From Flavobacterium jumunjinense (GTDB lineage Bacteria; Bacteroidota; Bacteroidia; Flavobacteriales; Flavobacteriaceae): 64,000 nt of DNA. Made by a program: the position numbers and the translations under genes. Positions within the stretch are counted from its first letter, which is position 1, and each line of letters starts with the position of its first letter. Below are positions 56,215-63,867 of this stretch, piece by piece. The notes beneath the pieces are model-generated. The model worked only from the letters and a program-made list of their open reading frames with translations, was not told the origin of the DNA and searched no databases. Location of the stretch: NCBI RefSeq assembly GCF_021650975.2, contig NZ_CP091285.1, forward strand, positions 1,550,001 through 1,614,000, given 5' to 3'.

Positions 56215-56799
56215 ATGGATAAAAAATCTGAAATAATTGAAAAGGCATTACATCATTTTCTTAGAAAAGGATGTAAAATTATTACGATGAATGATATTGC
56301 AAATGAATTTTCTGTATCTAAAAAAACACTTTATTCTCTTTTTGAAAACAAAGAAATGCTTTTGTCTGAAGCAGTAGATTTATTATGGAATAATTATTTA
56401 AAAGAAGTTGCAACAATACAAGCAACGAATGAAAACCCGATTCAAAAAATAGTTTTAGTTTATAAAAAAACGATAGATGTTATAAGTAGTATTGAGCCTA
56501 TTTTTATTATTAGTTTAAGAAAATACCATCAAAAAGTGATGCGTAAATATGCAAATAATAGAAACACGTTAATTAATGATGTTGTGTTAAAATTACTGAT
56601 TGAAGCACAACAAAATGCTTTTATAGACGACAAAATTAATCTAGTTCTATTTTGTGAAGTCAATTTTAAAGACATTGAAGAACGTATTTGGAGGATAAAT
56701 TTTCTTGAAAAATATTCTAAAGAAGACGCTTTAGAATATTTTATCAAAAGAAAATTAAGAGGTATACTTTCTGTTCCGTTTTTATTTTTGTCCGATTAA
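56215..56799 (+). CDS. TetR/AcrR-family regulator
   Basis: 194 residues from MDKKSEIIEKALHHFLRKG; an in-frame start 10 codons upstream lies inside the terminator. The HTH is at about 5-55 (ITMNDIANEFSVSKKTLYSLFENKEMLLSEAV). The C-terminal ligand domain is unlike characterised ones. It lies just beyond the efflux operon terminator on the same strand, so it is a likely second regulator of the pump or a partial readthrough gene. The convergent CYTH gene follows with only 7 bases between. Confidence 0.88.
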   Translation: MDKKSEIIEKALHHFLRKGCKIITMNDIANEFSVSKKTLYSLFENKEMLLSEAVDLLWNNYLKEVATIQATNENPIQKIVLVYKKTIDVISSIEPIFIISLRKYHQKVMRKYANNRNTLINDVVLKLLIEAQQNAFIDDKINLVLFCEVNFKDIEERIWRINFLEKYSKEDALEYFIKRKLRGILSVPFLFLSD

Positions 56800-56806
56800 A
56801 AGTAAA

Positions 56807-57274
56807 TTACCAGTTCTTATATGGATTCTTGCTTAAATAAGAATTGTAATACCGTTTGTCTTGCGTAACTTCATCTCCAAGCCATTTAGGTTTTTCAAAT
56901 TTTTCATCTTCACTTGAAAGCTCAACTTCAGCAATAATTAGTCCTTCATTTTCTAGATTAAAAACATCAACTTCAAAAACATGAGTACCAACTATTACTT
57001 CATGTCTAATTTTGTCAATTGTTCCTTTTTCACAAAGCAGTAATAACTCTTCTGCATCCTCAATTGAAATTTCTTTTTCCCATTCCATTCTACTCATTCC
57101 GGAAGCATTGCTCATTCCTTTAATGGTTAGGTAACCACAAGATCCTTTAATTCTAATTCTGACAGTTCTTTCTGGATTGCTAGACAAGTATCCTTGAACG
57201 ATTCTATTAGACTTAATTGCATCCTTTAAAAAAGCATTAGATCTTACCAAAAACTTTCTCTCTATTTCAATCAT
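56807..57274 (-). CDS. CYTH-domain (triphosphate tunnel) protein
   Basis: A 155-residue cytosolic protein with the N-terminal ExExK signature MIEIERKFLV. Tunnel strands include TVRIRIKGSCGYLTIKG, MEWEKEISIEDAEELL and GLIIAEVELSSEDEKFEKP. Single-domain bacterial CYTH proteins often hydrolyse inorganic triphosphate or nucleoside triphosphates with Mg2+; adenylate cyclase activity occurs in a minority. The tail KRYYNSYLSKNPYKNW is typical of the small bacterial group. Divergent from the Gcr-like gene, with 72 bases for both promoters. Confidence 0.92.
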   Translation of the reverse strand: MIEIERKFLVRSNAFLKDAIKSNRIVQGYLSSNPERTVRIRIKGSCGYLTIKGMSNASGMSRMEWEKEISIEDAEELLLLCEKGTIDKIRHEVIVGTHVFEVDVFNLENEGLIIAEVELSSEDEKFEKPKWLGDEVTQDKRYYNSYLSKNPYKNW

Positions 57275-57346
57275 TTGTATTCTGAAATTTTATAATTTCG
57301 ACTAAAATAAGAAATGATTTTTTAAAATAACTAATTCATTCAATTT

Positions 57347-59374
57347 ATGAATGTAAGGCATCAATTTCAAAAAAGTTCAACGGTAAAAGAATTGTTTGAA
57401 AATCATTTTGAGAATAATTTATATGCAGATCATAAATTGCTTTTCTTGATTGATTTAGTTCACGTTTTTAGACCTAAGAAAGAAAGAAGTAACGACGTCA
57501 TTTCTATAGGAGAATTGATTCGTTTTTTGGAAGTACATTCAGAATTTAATTTGTTGTTTAAGAAGTATCTTAAAACTTTAATTAAGAAAAATAAATTTTC
57601 ACGACTATTATCCGATTCTGGAATAATAAGTGATAATCAATTTTTTAAAGAGATAAGAACACGTCTCTTCGATAAACTTTTACCCTATCAACCAGAAAAA
57701 GATACGTTACAGTATGTTTTAAATCAAGTTTTTTATCTTAGTTCAGACCCCGTTTGGATTGATACAATTCCGTATGACGAAATCGTATTGTTGTTTAAAC
57801 TACTTGGTTTTGATGATATTTACACAACCGTAAAAGACGAAACAGCATTGTCTGAAATTATTCTTGCGATGCAATTATTGGCGCAACGAATGAGTGGTAG
57901 AGCATTAGAAAATGATGTGATTAAAATGGTGCCTGAATTTTCAAATCTTGAAAGCCCATTTTTAGCATTAGAGAATGAGTTAAACCAATTAGAATTAAGT
58001 CTAAGGAATTCAAAGCATCATTTTGTCCAAAGTAATGACTTGTTTATAAAGCAATTTTTAATGTTTCATAAACAGTGTAACGCATATATCGATAAAGCCT
58101 TTTTGAATAGTTCAAAATATGGGATTACATTATCTGTAAATCAAAGTTTATTGCGTATTCGACAACAATTAGAGCGTTTAAAAGAATTAATAGCTCTAGT
58201 CATTGTTGATGAAGATAAAGACAAGTTGAAAAACAGTATTTCAATATTGTTAAAGTTAATAAAGTATAATTGCTATAAAAATAATATAAGAAAGTTATTA
58301 GCGGAAAGTACGCAGTTAGTTTCCTATGAAATCACACAACACACCGCAAAGTCAGGACAAAAATATATAACAGATGGTTATAAGGAATACTTTAAAATGT
58401 TGTATGCAGCCTTGGGAGGAGGAGTAATCGTAGGTTTTCTTTGTGTTTTTAAATTGTTATTTTCAAAATTGCAAGTATCAGAGTTTAATCATGCTTTTTT
58501 ATATAGTTTCAATTATGCATTTGGCTTTGTTGTTATTTTTTTATTAGGCTATACTTTGGCTACTAAACAACCAGCAATGACAGCGGCAACTATTGCACAA
58601 ACCTTAGAAGAAGGAATGAAAAAACAGGTTAATTTGGTAGACAAACACAAAAGTTTTGCTAAATTATTTGCTCGAATCTTTAGAACACAATATATCGCTT
58701 TTGTGGGCAATGTTTTAATCGCTTTTCCGGTAGCAATATTTGTTGTCTGGTTTTTTGATTTTTTAACAGGGCAAAATATAGCTGTTTCAAAGTCAGAAAA
58801 ATTAATAAATGATTTGAATCCAATATATTCATTAGCCCTTTTACATGCTGCTATCGCAGGAGTTTTTCTTTTTTTATCAGGAATAATCTCTGGAAGTATT
58901 TCAAACAGAAACAAACATTTTCAAGTTGCCTATAGGATTCAAGAAAACCCATTTTTAAAACAGACTTTTGGAATTTTAAAAACACAGAAAATGGCAAATT
59001 GGGTCGATAAAAATTGGGCAGGAGTAATTTCAAATATGTGGTTTGGTATCTTTTTAGGTAGTATAGGTCCTTTAGGTGTTTTTTTAGGACTGAATATTGA
59101 TATTAGGCATATTACTTTTGCTAGTGGAAATCTTGCATTAGGGTTATATGGAGCAAACTTTAATATTGACTTTTGGACAGTAGTAGTTGCTGTATTTGGT
59201 GTGTTTTGTATTGGTTTTATTAACTTTATTATAAGCTTCACTCTGTCTATGCTTCTTGCATTTCGATCGAGAAATATACCATTATCAGAACTTTATTTGC
59301 TTAATAAATCCATTTGGAGTTATTTTAAGACCGCACCACTTAATTTTTTCTTTCCATTAAAAGATAAAAATTAA
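57347..59374 (+). CDS. Gcr/PF10136-type membrane protein (annotated as site-specific recombinase)
   Basis: A 675-residue protein. The N-terminal 330 residues are helical and soluble. The C-terminal half has about six membrane segments, e.g. AALGGGVIVGFLCVFKLLF, YAFGFVVIFLLGYTLATKQPAMTAATIAQTL-type sequence, FVGNVLIAFPVAIFVVWFF and MWFGIFLGSIGPLGVFLG. TKQPAMTAAT and the FRTQYIAFVGN region match my memory of the family called site-specific recombinase Gcr. A multi-pass topology does not fit a DNA recombinase, and no catalytic tyrosine or serine signature is visible, so the family name may be misleading. Its neighbours, CYTH and dinB, give no clear functional hint. Confidence 0.8.
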   Translation: MNVRHQFQKSSTVKELFENHFENNLYADHKLLFLIDLVHVFRPKKERSNDVISIGELIRFLEVHSEFNLLFKKYLKTLIKKNKFSRLLSDSGIISDNQFFKEIRTRLFDKLLPYQPEKDTLQYVLNQVFYLSSDPVWIDTIPYDEIVLLFKLLGFDDIYTTVKDETALSEIILAMQLLAQRMSGRALENDVIKMVPEFSNLESPFLALENELNQLELSLRNSKHHFVQSNDLFIKQFLMFHKQCNAYIDKAFLNSSKYGITLSVNQSLLRIRQQLERLKELIALVIVDEDKDKLKNSISILLKLIKYNCYKNNIRKLLAESTQLVSYEITQHTAKSGQKYITDGYKEYFKMLYAALGGGVIVGFLCVFKLLFSKLQVSEFNHAFLYSFNYAFGFVVIFLLGYTLATKQPAMTAATIAQTLEEGMKKQVNLVDKHKSFAKLFARIFRTQYIAFVGNVLIAFPVAIFVVWFFDFLTGQNIAVSKSEKLINDLNPIYSLALLHAAIAGVFLFLSGIISGSISNRNKHFQVAYRIQENPFLKQTFGILKTQKMANWVDKNWAGVISNMWFGIFLGSIGPLGVFLGLNIDIRHITFASGNLALGLYGANFNIDFWTVVVAVFGVFCIGFINFIISFTLSMLLAFRSRNIPLSELYLLNKSIWSYFKTAPLNFFFPLKDKN

Positions 59375-59395
59375 TCATTCTTTCTAAATATCTTA

Positions 59396-59403
59396 TAATT
59401 TTG
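59396..59403 (+). promoter_or_regulatory. -7 box almost abutting dinB
   Basis: TAATTTTG ends 5 bases before the ATG at 59409. As with uvrC this predicts a leaderless or near-leaderless mRNA. No clear -33 element. Confidence 0.4.
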
Positions 59404-59408
59404 TGATT

Positions 59409-60521
59409 ATGAGTGAAGTTGTTCAATATCGAAAAATTATTCATATAGATATGGATGCCTTTTATGCATCTGTAGAGCAACTTGATAATCCAGATTTAAG
59501 AGGAAAACCTTTAGCAGTAGGAGGAAGCGAAATGAGAGGTGTAGTAAGTGCAGCTAGTTATGAAGCACGTAAGTTTGGTGTACGGAGCGCTATGAGTGGA
59601 GTACAAGCGAAGCGCTATTGTCCAGAGTTACTTTTTGTGCCACCTCGTTTTGATAGATACAAAGAGATTTCAAGTAAAATAAGAAAAATATTTTTAGAAT
59701 ATACCGATTTAGTTGAACCACTATCGTTAGACGAAGCCTATCTCGATGTTACGGTAAACAAAATGAATAATCCAAGTGCATCACTTATTGCTCAGGAAAT
59801 AAGAAGAAAAATTTATGAAGAGGTTGGGCTAACAGCTTCGGCTGGTATTTCAGTAAATAAGTTTGTCGCAAAAATTGCTTCTGACTATAACAAACCCAAC
59901 GGACAGAAAACAGTTAATCCAGACGAAGTGGAAGCTTTTCTAGAGAAATTGGATATTAAAAAATTCTATGGAGTAGGGAAAGTTACAACCGAAAAAATGT
60001 ACCAATTAGGTATCTTTTCAGGCTTCGATTTAAAGCAAAAATCGCTTGAATTCTTAGAAAAACATTTTAGTAATAGTGGAAACTATTATTATCAAATATG
60101 CAGAGGTATTCATAATAGTCAAGTGAAGCCGAATAGAACCATAAAATCAATAGGAGCAGAGCGTACATTTTTTGAAAATCTATCTTCGGAAGTGTTTTTA
60201 GAAGATAAAATAATTAGCATTGCTAACGAATTGGAAAAGCGATTGCAAAAGAGTAAAATAGCAGGAAAAACAATAACTTTAAAATTAAAGTATTCCGATT
60301 TTTCATTGCAAACCCGAAGTAAAACGCTTCCTTATTATATTTCAGATAAAAACTTGATAATAGATATTGCAAAAGAGTTATTATATCAAGAGCGATTAAA
60401 GAATTCTGTACGATTATTAGGACTGTCCTTAAATAATTTAAACAATCAAGAAAAGAAAACTAGCGAACCCATTCAGAAAAGCATTTCTGTGCAACTACAA
60501 TTTGATTTTAAAGAAAAGTAG
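59409..60521 (+). CDS. dinB: DNA polymerase IV (Y family)
   Basis: About 370 residues from MSEVVQYRKIIHIDMDAFYASVEQ; a GTG two codons earlier is also in frame. Error-prone translesion polymerase. Catalytic acidic residues: Asp in IHIDMDAFYASVEQ and the Asp-Glu pair in EPLSLDEAYLDVT. The helix-hairpin-helix/thumb is at LEKLDIKKFYGVGKVTTEKMYQLGI, and the little finger at about 240-350. It ends QLQFDFKEK, a C-terminal QLxLF-like clamp-binding motif (here QLQFDF). Complete. Possible SOS control cannot be judged, as no LexA box is recognised. Confidence 0.95.
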   Translation: MSEVVQYRKIIHIDMDAFYASVEQLDNPDLRGKPLAVGGSEMRGVVSAASYEARKFGVRSAMSGVQAKRYCPELLFVPPRFDRYKEISSKIRKIFLEYTDLVEPLSLDEAYLDVTVNKMNNPSASLIAQEIRRKIYEEVGLTASAGISVNKFVAKIASDYNKPNGQKTVNPDEVEAFLEKLDIKKFYGVGKVTTEKMYQLGIFSGFDLKQKSLEFLEKHFSNSGNYYYQICRGIHNSQVKPNRTIKSIGAERTFFENLSSEVFLEDKIISIANELEKRLQKSKIAGKTITLKLKYSDFSLQTRSKTLPYYISDKNLIIDIAKELLYQERLKNSVRLLGLSLNNLNNQEKKTSEPIQKSISVQLQFDFKEK

Positions 60522-60651
60522 TGGTTTTGTATAAAATTTCTCCTTATACTTAATAACGTTTTGTTGTCTCAAATATATGGAGGAATTAAGGTGTTTTAAT
60601 AAAGTCAAAGCTTATATATTGGTAAAATAATACGATTTAGAACAACAAAAA

Positions 60652-60697
60652 CCACTTGATTGCTTCTTTCTCGCAATGACTAAGTGGCTTTGTTTTT
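60652..60697 (+). terminator. dinB-distal hairpin terminator built on a repeat-like sequence
   Basis: CCACTT-G-ATTGC...GCAAT-GACT-AAGTGG, then TTTGTTTTTT. The inner ATTGCTTC...CTCGCAATGAC core resembles a dispersed intergenic palindrome common in Bacteroidota, used here as part of a terminator 130 bases after dinB. Confidence 0.65.
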
Positions 60698-60704
60698 TAT
60701 TGTG

Positions 60705-60729
60705 CTACGAGGTCGGGAGACCATCGTAG
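60705..60729. other. GC-rich imperfect hairpin
   Basis: CTACGA-GGTC-GGGA-GACC-A-TCGTAG, a 10-bp stem with one bulge. It is followed by TCGGACAGCTGGGG and a T7 run (about 60755-60777). It looks like part of a decayed mobile or structured element rather than a gene. Confidence 0.5.
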
Positions 60730-60799
60730 AGCGTGTGCATTTTATTTAGAACTCTTCGGACAGCTGGGGTTTTTTTAAATTTTTAAGGCATTAAAAATT

Positions 60800-61051
60800 T
60801 TCCGTAGGTCAATATAGAGTTTCCGTAGGTATGATTCAAGCTTCCGTATGATAAAGTAGAATTTCCATAGGTAAATGTTTATTTTCCGTAGCTTAAAGTT
60901 AAGCTTACCTGTGTTAAAGTGAAGTTTCCGTAGCTCAATGTAGATTTTCTGTAGGTAAAAGTTGAGCTTCCTTGTGTTAAAGTGAAATTTCCGTAGGGTA
61001 TAATTGAGCTTCCGTATATCTTAATAGTGTTTCCGTGTGTTGCTTTATATG
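60800..61051. repeat. Tandem array in exact 21-bp register (array 2)
   Basis: Twelve units start at 60800 and then every 21 bases to 61031 without slippage. On the plus strand each begins TTCCGTA or a near variant (TTCCATA, TTACCTG, TTCTGTA, TTCCTTG). On the minus strand they translate as a heptad Y-G-N-S/F-T-L-T. A 60-residue frame (60879-61061) starts only at TTG, and an in-frame TAA interrupts the array after eight units, so it is probably not a functional gene. It lies 22 bases beyond the stop of the 61083-61817 gene. Confidence 0.88.
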
Positions 61052-61082
61052 GATAGCTCAATTATATAGGATTGCCTTTTAT

Positions 61083-61817
61083 TTATGCTTTTTTTGCTGT
61101 TGTACTTGAAGTTGTACTTTTGCTATTCATTGTAGCGCTTACTTTTGAAAAACTAAAAAGGTCTTGTTTTGTTTTCTCGGTTTTATACAAATTTCTCGCA
61201 ATCGTTGCGACACTTATTACTTGTTCGTAGATGTTATTAAATGCAACAATTGCTTCTTCTGTTGTTTCTTTACGTGTTCCTTTTTTGCCTTCTTGGGTAA
61301 TGTTGGCTTGTTTTAGGGTGTTTGCATAACCTACAATTGCATCTATTGTTGCTTGTGCAATGCCTTTTTCTACTATTTCTGTATTAAGTGCGGGTACTAT
61401 ATTTGTTTTAAATTGATATAGTAATTGTACTAGGGCTTCTTGGTCTCCTGTTTTTACTTTTTTATAGTGTGCCGCAAAGCCTAGTGTATTTAAGATTTCG
61501 TCTTTCTTTGCTGGTGTTTTTTTGAAATCTTGTGCTATTTGTGTTTTAAATTCTGAAAGGTCGTTTTGTGCTTTTGCTTGAAGGCTAACTACAATTTGTG
61601 TTGCTTCTCGCATTTCTTTTGCTGCGTCTTTTCCTAAAAAGTTTTCAGTGGTACTCTCAATTTGCGATTTTAGATCGTTGAAAAAGGCATCTGTCCACGT
61701 GCTTCTTTTAGATTGTAATACTGTTTTATTAGCGATTGCATTATCGATAATTGTTGCTGCCGATGTGAGCATTTCAACATCTTTTAATTTGTACTTTCTC
61801 GTGGTTTTAACTGCCAT
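61083..61817 (-). CDS. Helical Lys-tailed protein next to a 21-bp repeat array
   Basis: A 244-residue protein starting MAVKTTRKYKLKDVEML. Predicted almost entirely helical: TSAATIIDNAIANKTVLQSKRSTWTDAF, EMREATQIVVSLQAKAQNDLSEFKTQIAQDF, and a third helical block at 140-225. It ends in a Ser/Thr/Lys tail (SKSTTSSTTAKKA). No family is recognised; no signal or membrane segment. Its codon use and AT content resemble the chromosome. Like the small basic protein at 19646-20005 it sits beside an exact 21-bp-register array, which is the only clue to function. Upstream lies a MITE-like element. Confidence 0.7.
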   Translation of the reverse strand: MAVKTTRKYKLKDVEMLTSAATIIDNAIANKTVLQSKRSTWTDAFFNDLKSQIESTTENFLGKDAAKEMREATQIVVSLQAKAQNDLSEFKTQIAQDFKKTPAKKDEILNTLGFAAHYKKVKTGDQEALVQLLYQFKTNIVPALNTEIVEKGIAQATIDAIVGYANTLKQANITQEGKKGTRKETTEEAIVAFNNIYEQVISVATIARNLYKTEKTKQDLFSFSKVSATMNSKSTTSSTTAKKA

Positions 61818-61978
61818 ATATTTGATTTTTAATGATTAAAAACAAATATAATAAATAGATGTATTGAAAATAGATGCCTTAAAATTATTGTTATTTTACT
61901 AAAAAGGGTGTGCTATTGCTTTTGTTTTTTGCATAAAAAGGAGTCTTTTTTATTTACTATTGTGATTATTCTAATAAA

Positions 61979-62143
61979 TAATACCATTTACAACTTGAAT
62001 TTACTGTAATAAAACGCCCTTTTTTCCTCGCTATTTTAATATAAAATAAAAATGTAGCGATGCTATGCTTTGATTTTCTATTTCATGTCAAGAAAAAAAT
62101 CATCCTTTTATTTTACAGTAAATTCAAATCACAAATGGTATAA
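61979..62143. mobile_element. MITE-like element with ~34-bp inverted repeats and TAA target duplication
   Basis: A 159-bp element (61982-62140) begins TACCATTTACAACTTGAATT and ends with the near inverse AATTCAAATCACAAATGGTA. The arms match over about 34 bases with a few mismatches. Both ends are flanked by TAA (61979-61981, 62141-62143), a possible 3-bp target duplication. It encodes no protein. An inner inverted repeat CGCTATTTT...AAAATGTAGCG adds further structure. Such non-autonomous elements are mobilised by a transposase elsewhere in the genome. Confidence 0.65.
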
Positions 62144-62178
62144 CTTTTTTTTAAATGACTACTTATGAAAAAAGGGTT

Positions 62179-62505
62179 ACAACATGGGTTGTTCCAATGG
62201 AACTTGAGAGTTAACTTATTTTAGGATGAGATAAGTTAACCACGCGAAAGGATTCGCGCGGTAGCGGGGATATGTTGTTGTTCAGAGAAAAATGTTAATC
62301 TACATCTATACGCTTTGGAAAAATAATCAACCGTATCAGCCTCAAGAGAATAATATTTCCGGTAATGATGAGTCTAAGTCTCTCTTTCTGCTTGTTTCCG
62401 AAGGAAACATTATAGATTAGAAAAAGAAGAAATAGTCCCAGAAAAAACCAGGACTATATTAGAAGAACTTCCGTGCAAAGAGTCACCTGAAGTCCTCTTT
62501 CTGCT
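62179..62505. other. Non-coding block with five perfect hairpins and a degenerate direct repeat
   Basis: Hairpins: GTTCC-AAT-GGAAC (62191-62203); GTTAACTTAT...ATAAGTTAAC (62210-62240); CGCGAA-AGGA-TTCGCG (62243-62258); GTTTCC-GAA-GGAAAC (62394-62408); ATAGTCC...GGACTAT (62432-62457). CAACAT and ATGTTG (62179-62184, 62272-62277) could close the first three into a branched structure. Imperfect direct repeats GAGTC...CTCTTTCTGC lie at about 62370 and 62480. No frame of coding length on either strand. Could be a structured RNA, or the end region of a decayed mobile element. Confidence 0.55.
62240..62269 (+). repeat. Dispersed CAC-hairpin-GCGnTAGCGGGG repeat, copy 1
   Basis: CCAC, hairpin GCGAA-AGGA-TTCGC, then GCGGTAGCGGGG. 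The architecture matches 63834-63867 with a different stem sequence. Confidence 0.55.
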
Positions 62506-62562
62506 AGAGTAAAATTACGAAAATTTATTTGTTTTTTAAGACAGTACCTCGATTTGCTGTAG

Positions 62563-63648
62563 TTAATAATTTTCAAGATTTTTTATTTCAGGATATTTGT
62601 TTTCGTCCATATTCTGTGGTGGATAAAAAAGAGTTAGATTTGTTAGTGTTTTAAAGAAATCAGGAGGTAAAATTTTAATATATACTGTTTCATTAAAACT
62701 TGAAATATCTAATATTTTAAGTTTTTTTAAATTCAAGAACTCTTTTGGTAAAGATGTTAATAAATTATCTGCCATTCTAAGTTCTCTAATATTTGAAAGT
62801 TTGAATAATTTTAAAGGTAATTTTTTCACATTATTATGGTCGATTTCAATAACTTCGATATTTTTTAAACAAAATATTGAATTTGGAATTTTTGATAAAT
62901 TACAATTGTTTAATCGAATTGTTTTAAGTTTATTAAATTCACATAAAATGTTTAAGTCTACATTTTTCAAATCATTTTCACTTAGGTCTAATATTTCTAA
63001 ATTTCTAAATTTTTTTATTTCTTTTGGTAATAAATTTATTTTCCAATTAGATAAATTTAATTCTTTAATTTTTTCAGGTTGTGGGCTATTTAAAATTGAT
63101 AATCTTCGTTCCTTTTCTAAACTGTCAAAATCAAAATCTTTATTTCTGATTTTTAATTTGAATTTTCCTGAAATTGTTGTTGTGTCAACAATATTTTTAG
63201 TTGAATCCAAAACAAATATTCCTTGATAAAATAATTTTCCAGTTAATGTGTCATCAATTTTATAATTTGATTTATTTAACACCAAACGTTGTTTAATAAC
63301 ATTGTATTTATTTCTATACGTACAGTCATGTTCAAATAATTTGATTTCAAATTTGCCGTTCGAAATCAAAATAAAAAGTGTATTACTTGGTCCAAGTCCT
63401 TGATGGGTCTGGATAAAAATAGTATCGTTTGATAGATTGCAAATTCCGACATTATCGGAAAAATAATTAAATGAATATTTTTTTCGTGATTTCCGTGTCC
63501 AATTTATTTCAAGTGTATCAGTTATTGATTTCTTTAAATCAAGATTTACTGTAATATTGTTACTTAAAATTTCTTGATTAGATTTTTTGTTAATACAAGA
63601 AAAAATAGAAAATAAAAGAAATGTAATTGGTATAATGTTTTTTTTCAT
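62563..63648 (-). CDS. Leucine-rich-repeat lipoprotein
   Basis: 361 residues. Signal and lipobox at the N-terminus (IPITFLLFSIFSCINKK, Cys18). The first half (about 25-185) is a beta-rich domain of unknown family. The second half (about 195-340) has six or so LRR units of about 23 residues with LxxLxLxxN: LEILDLSENDLKNV, LKTIRLNNCNLSKIP, IEVIEIDHNNVKKLP, IRELRMADNLLTSLP, LKILDIS. LRR modules mediate protein binding. It is isolated, bounded by repeats on both sides, and its AT content is high, consistent with an accessory gene. Function not known. Confidence 0.83.
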   Translation of the reverse strand: MKKNIIPITFLLFSIFSCINKKSNQEILSNNITVNLDLKKSITDTLEINWTRKSRKKYSFNYFSDNVGICNLSNDTIFIQTHQGLGPSNTLFILISNGKFEIKLFEHDCTYRNKYNVIKQRLVLNKSNYKIDDTLTGKLFYQGIFVLDSTKNIVDTTTISGKFKLKIRNKDFDFDSLEKERRLSILNSPQPEKIKELNLSNWKINLLPKEIKKFRNLEILDLSENDLKNVDLNILCEFNKLKTIRLNNCNLSKIPNSIFCLKNIEVIEIDHNNVKKLPLKLFKLSNIRELRMADNLLTSLPKEFLNLKKLKILDISSFNETVYIKILPPDFFKTLTNLTLFYPPQNMDENKYPEIKNLENY

Positions 63649-63680
63649 TTTGATTTCATAGCTAAACTTTTGTTAATCCT

Positions 63681-63706
63681 GGCACAGAATGCAATTCTGC
63701 GCTAAC
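63681..63706 (+). repeat. Dispersed GGCAC-hairpin-CGCTA repeat, copy 2
   Basis: GGCA, hairpin CAGAAT-GCA-ATTCTG, then CGCTAAC. The same layout as the 63834 copy, but with a different stem, so pairing is kept while sequence changes. Confidence 0.5.
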
Positions 63707-63833
63707 TGTTGCGTTGAGAATCAGTTTGTGTTATACCTGAGCGATCGGGTCCTGATTTCTCTGCAAATTTATACTTTCTACTCATTTTGTAAAAATAACA
63801 AAATTATTAAAACCTATTTTAACCTTGTTTGTA

Positions 63834-63867
63834 GGCACGAGCAAGATGCTCGCGCTAGCGGGGGTCG
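63834..63867 (+). repeat. Dispersed GGCAC-hairpin-GCGCTAGCGGGG repeat, copy 3
   Basis: GGCAC, hairpin GAGCA-AGA-TGCTC, then GCGCTAGCGGGGG and GTCGGG. GC-rich in a very AT-rich surrounding. The remainder of 63649-64000 shows no convincing gene or RNA. Confidence 0.6.

Noticed and set aside
57347..59374. Integrase of a genomic island
   Set aside because: The recombinase name comes only from family labelling; membrane topology and lack of attachment-site-like repeats around it argue against an island.
60879..61061. A 60-residue heptad-repeat protein on the minus strand
   Set aside because: Begins at TTG just after a stop, is interrupted by TAA within the same repeat array, and has no signal or promoter. 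Reported as a repeat instead of a gene.
62179..62505. tmRNA, RNase P RNA, SRP RNA or retron msr-msd
   Set aside because: None of the hallmark sequences of the three housekeeping RNAs was found, and there is no reverse transcriptase gene nearby.
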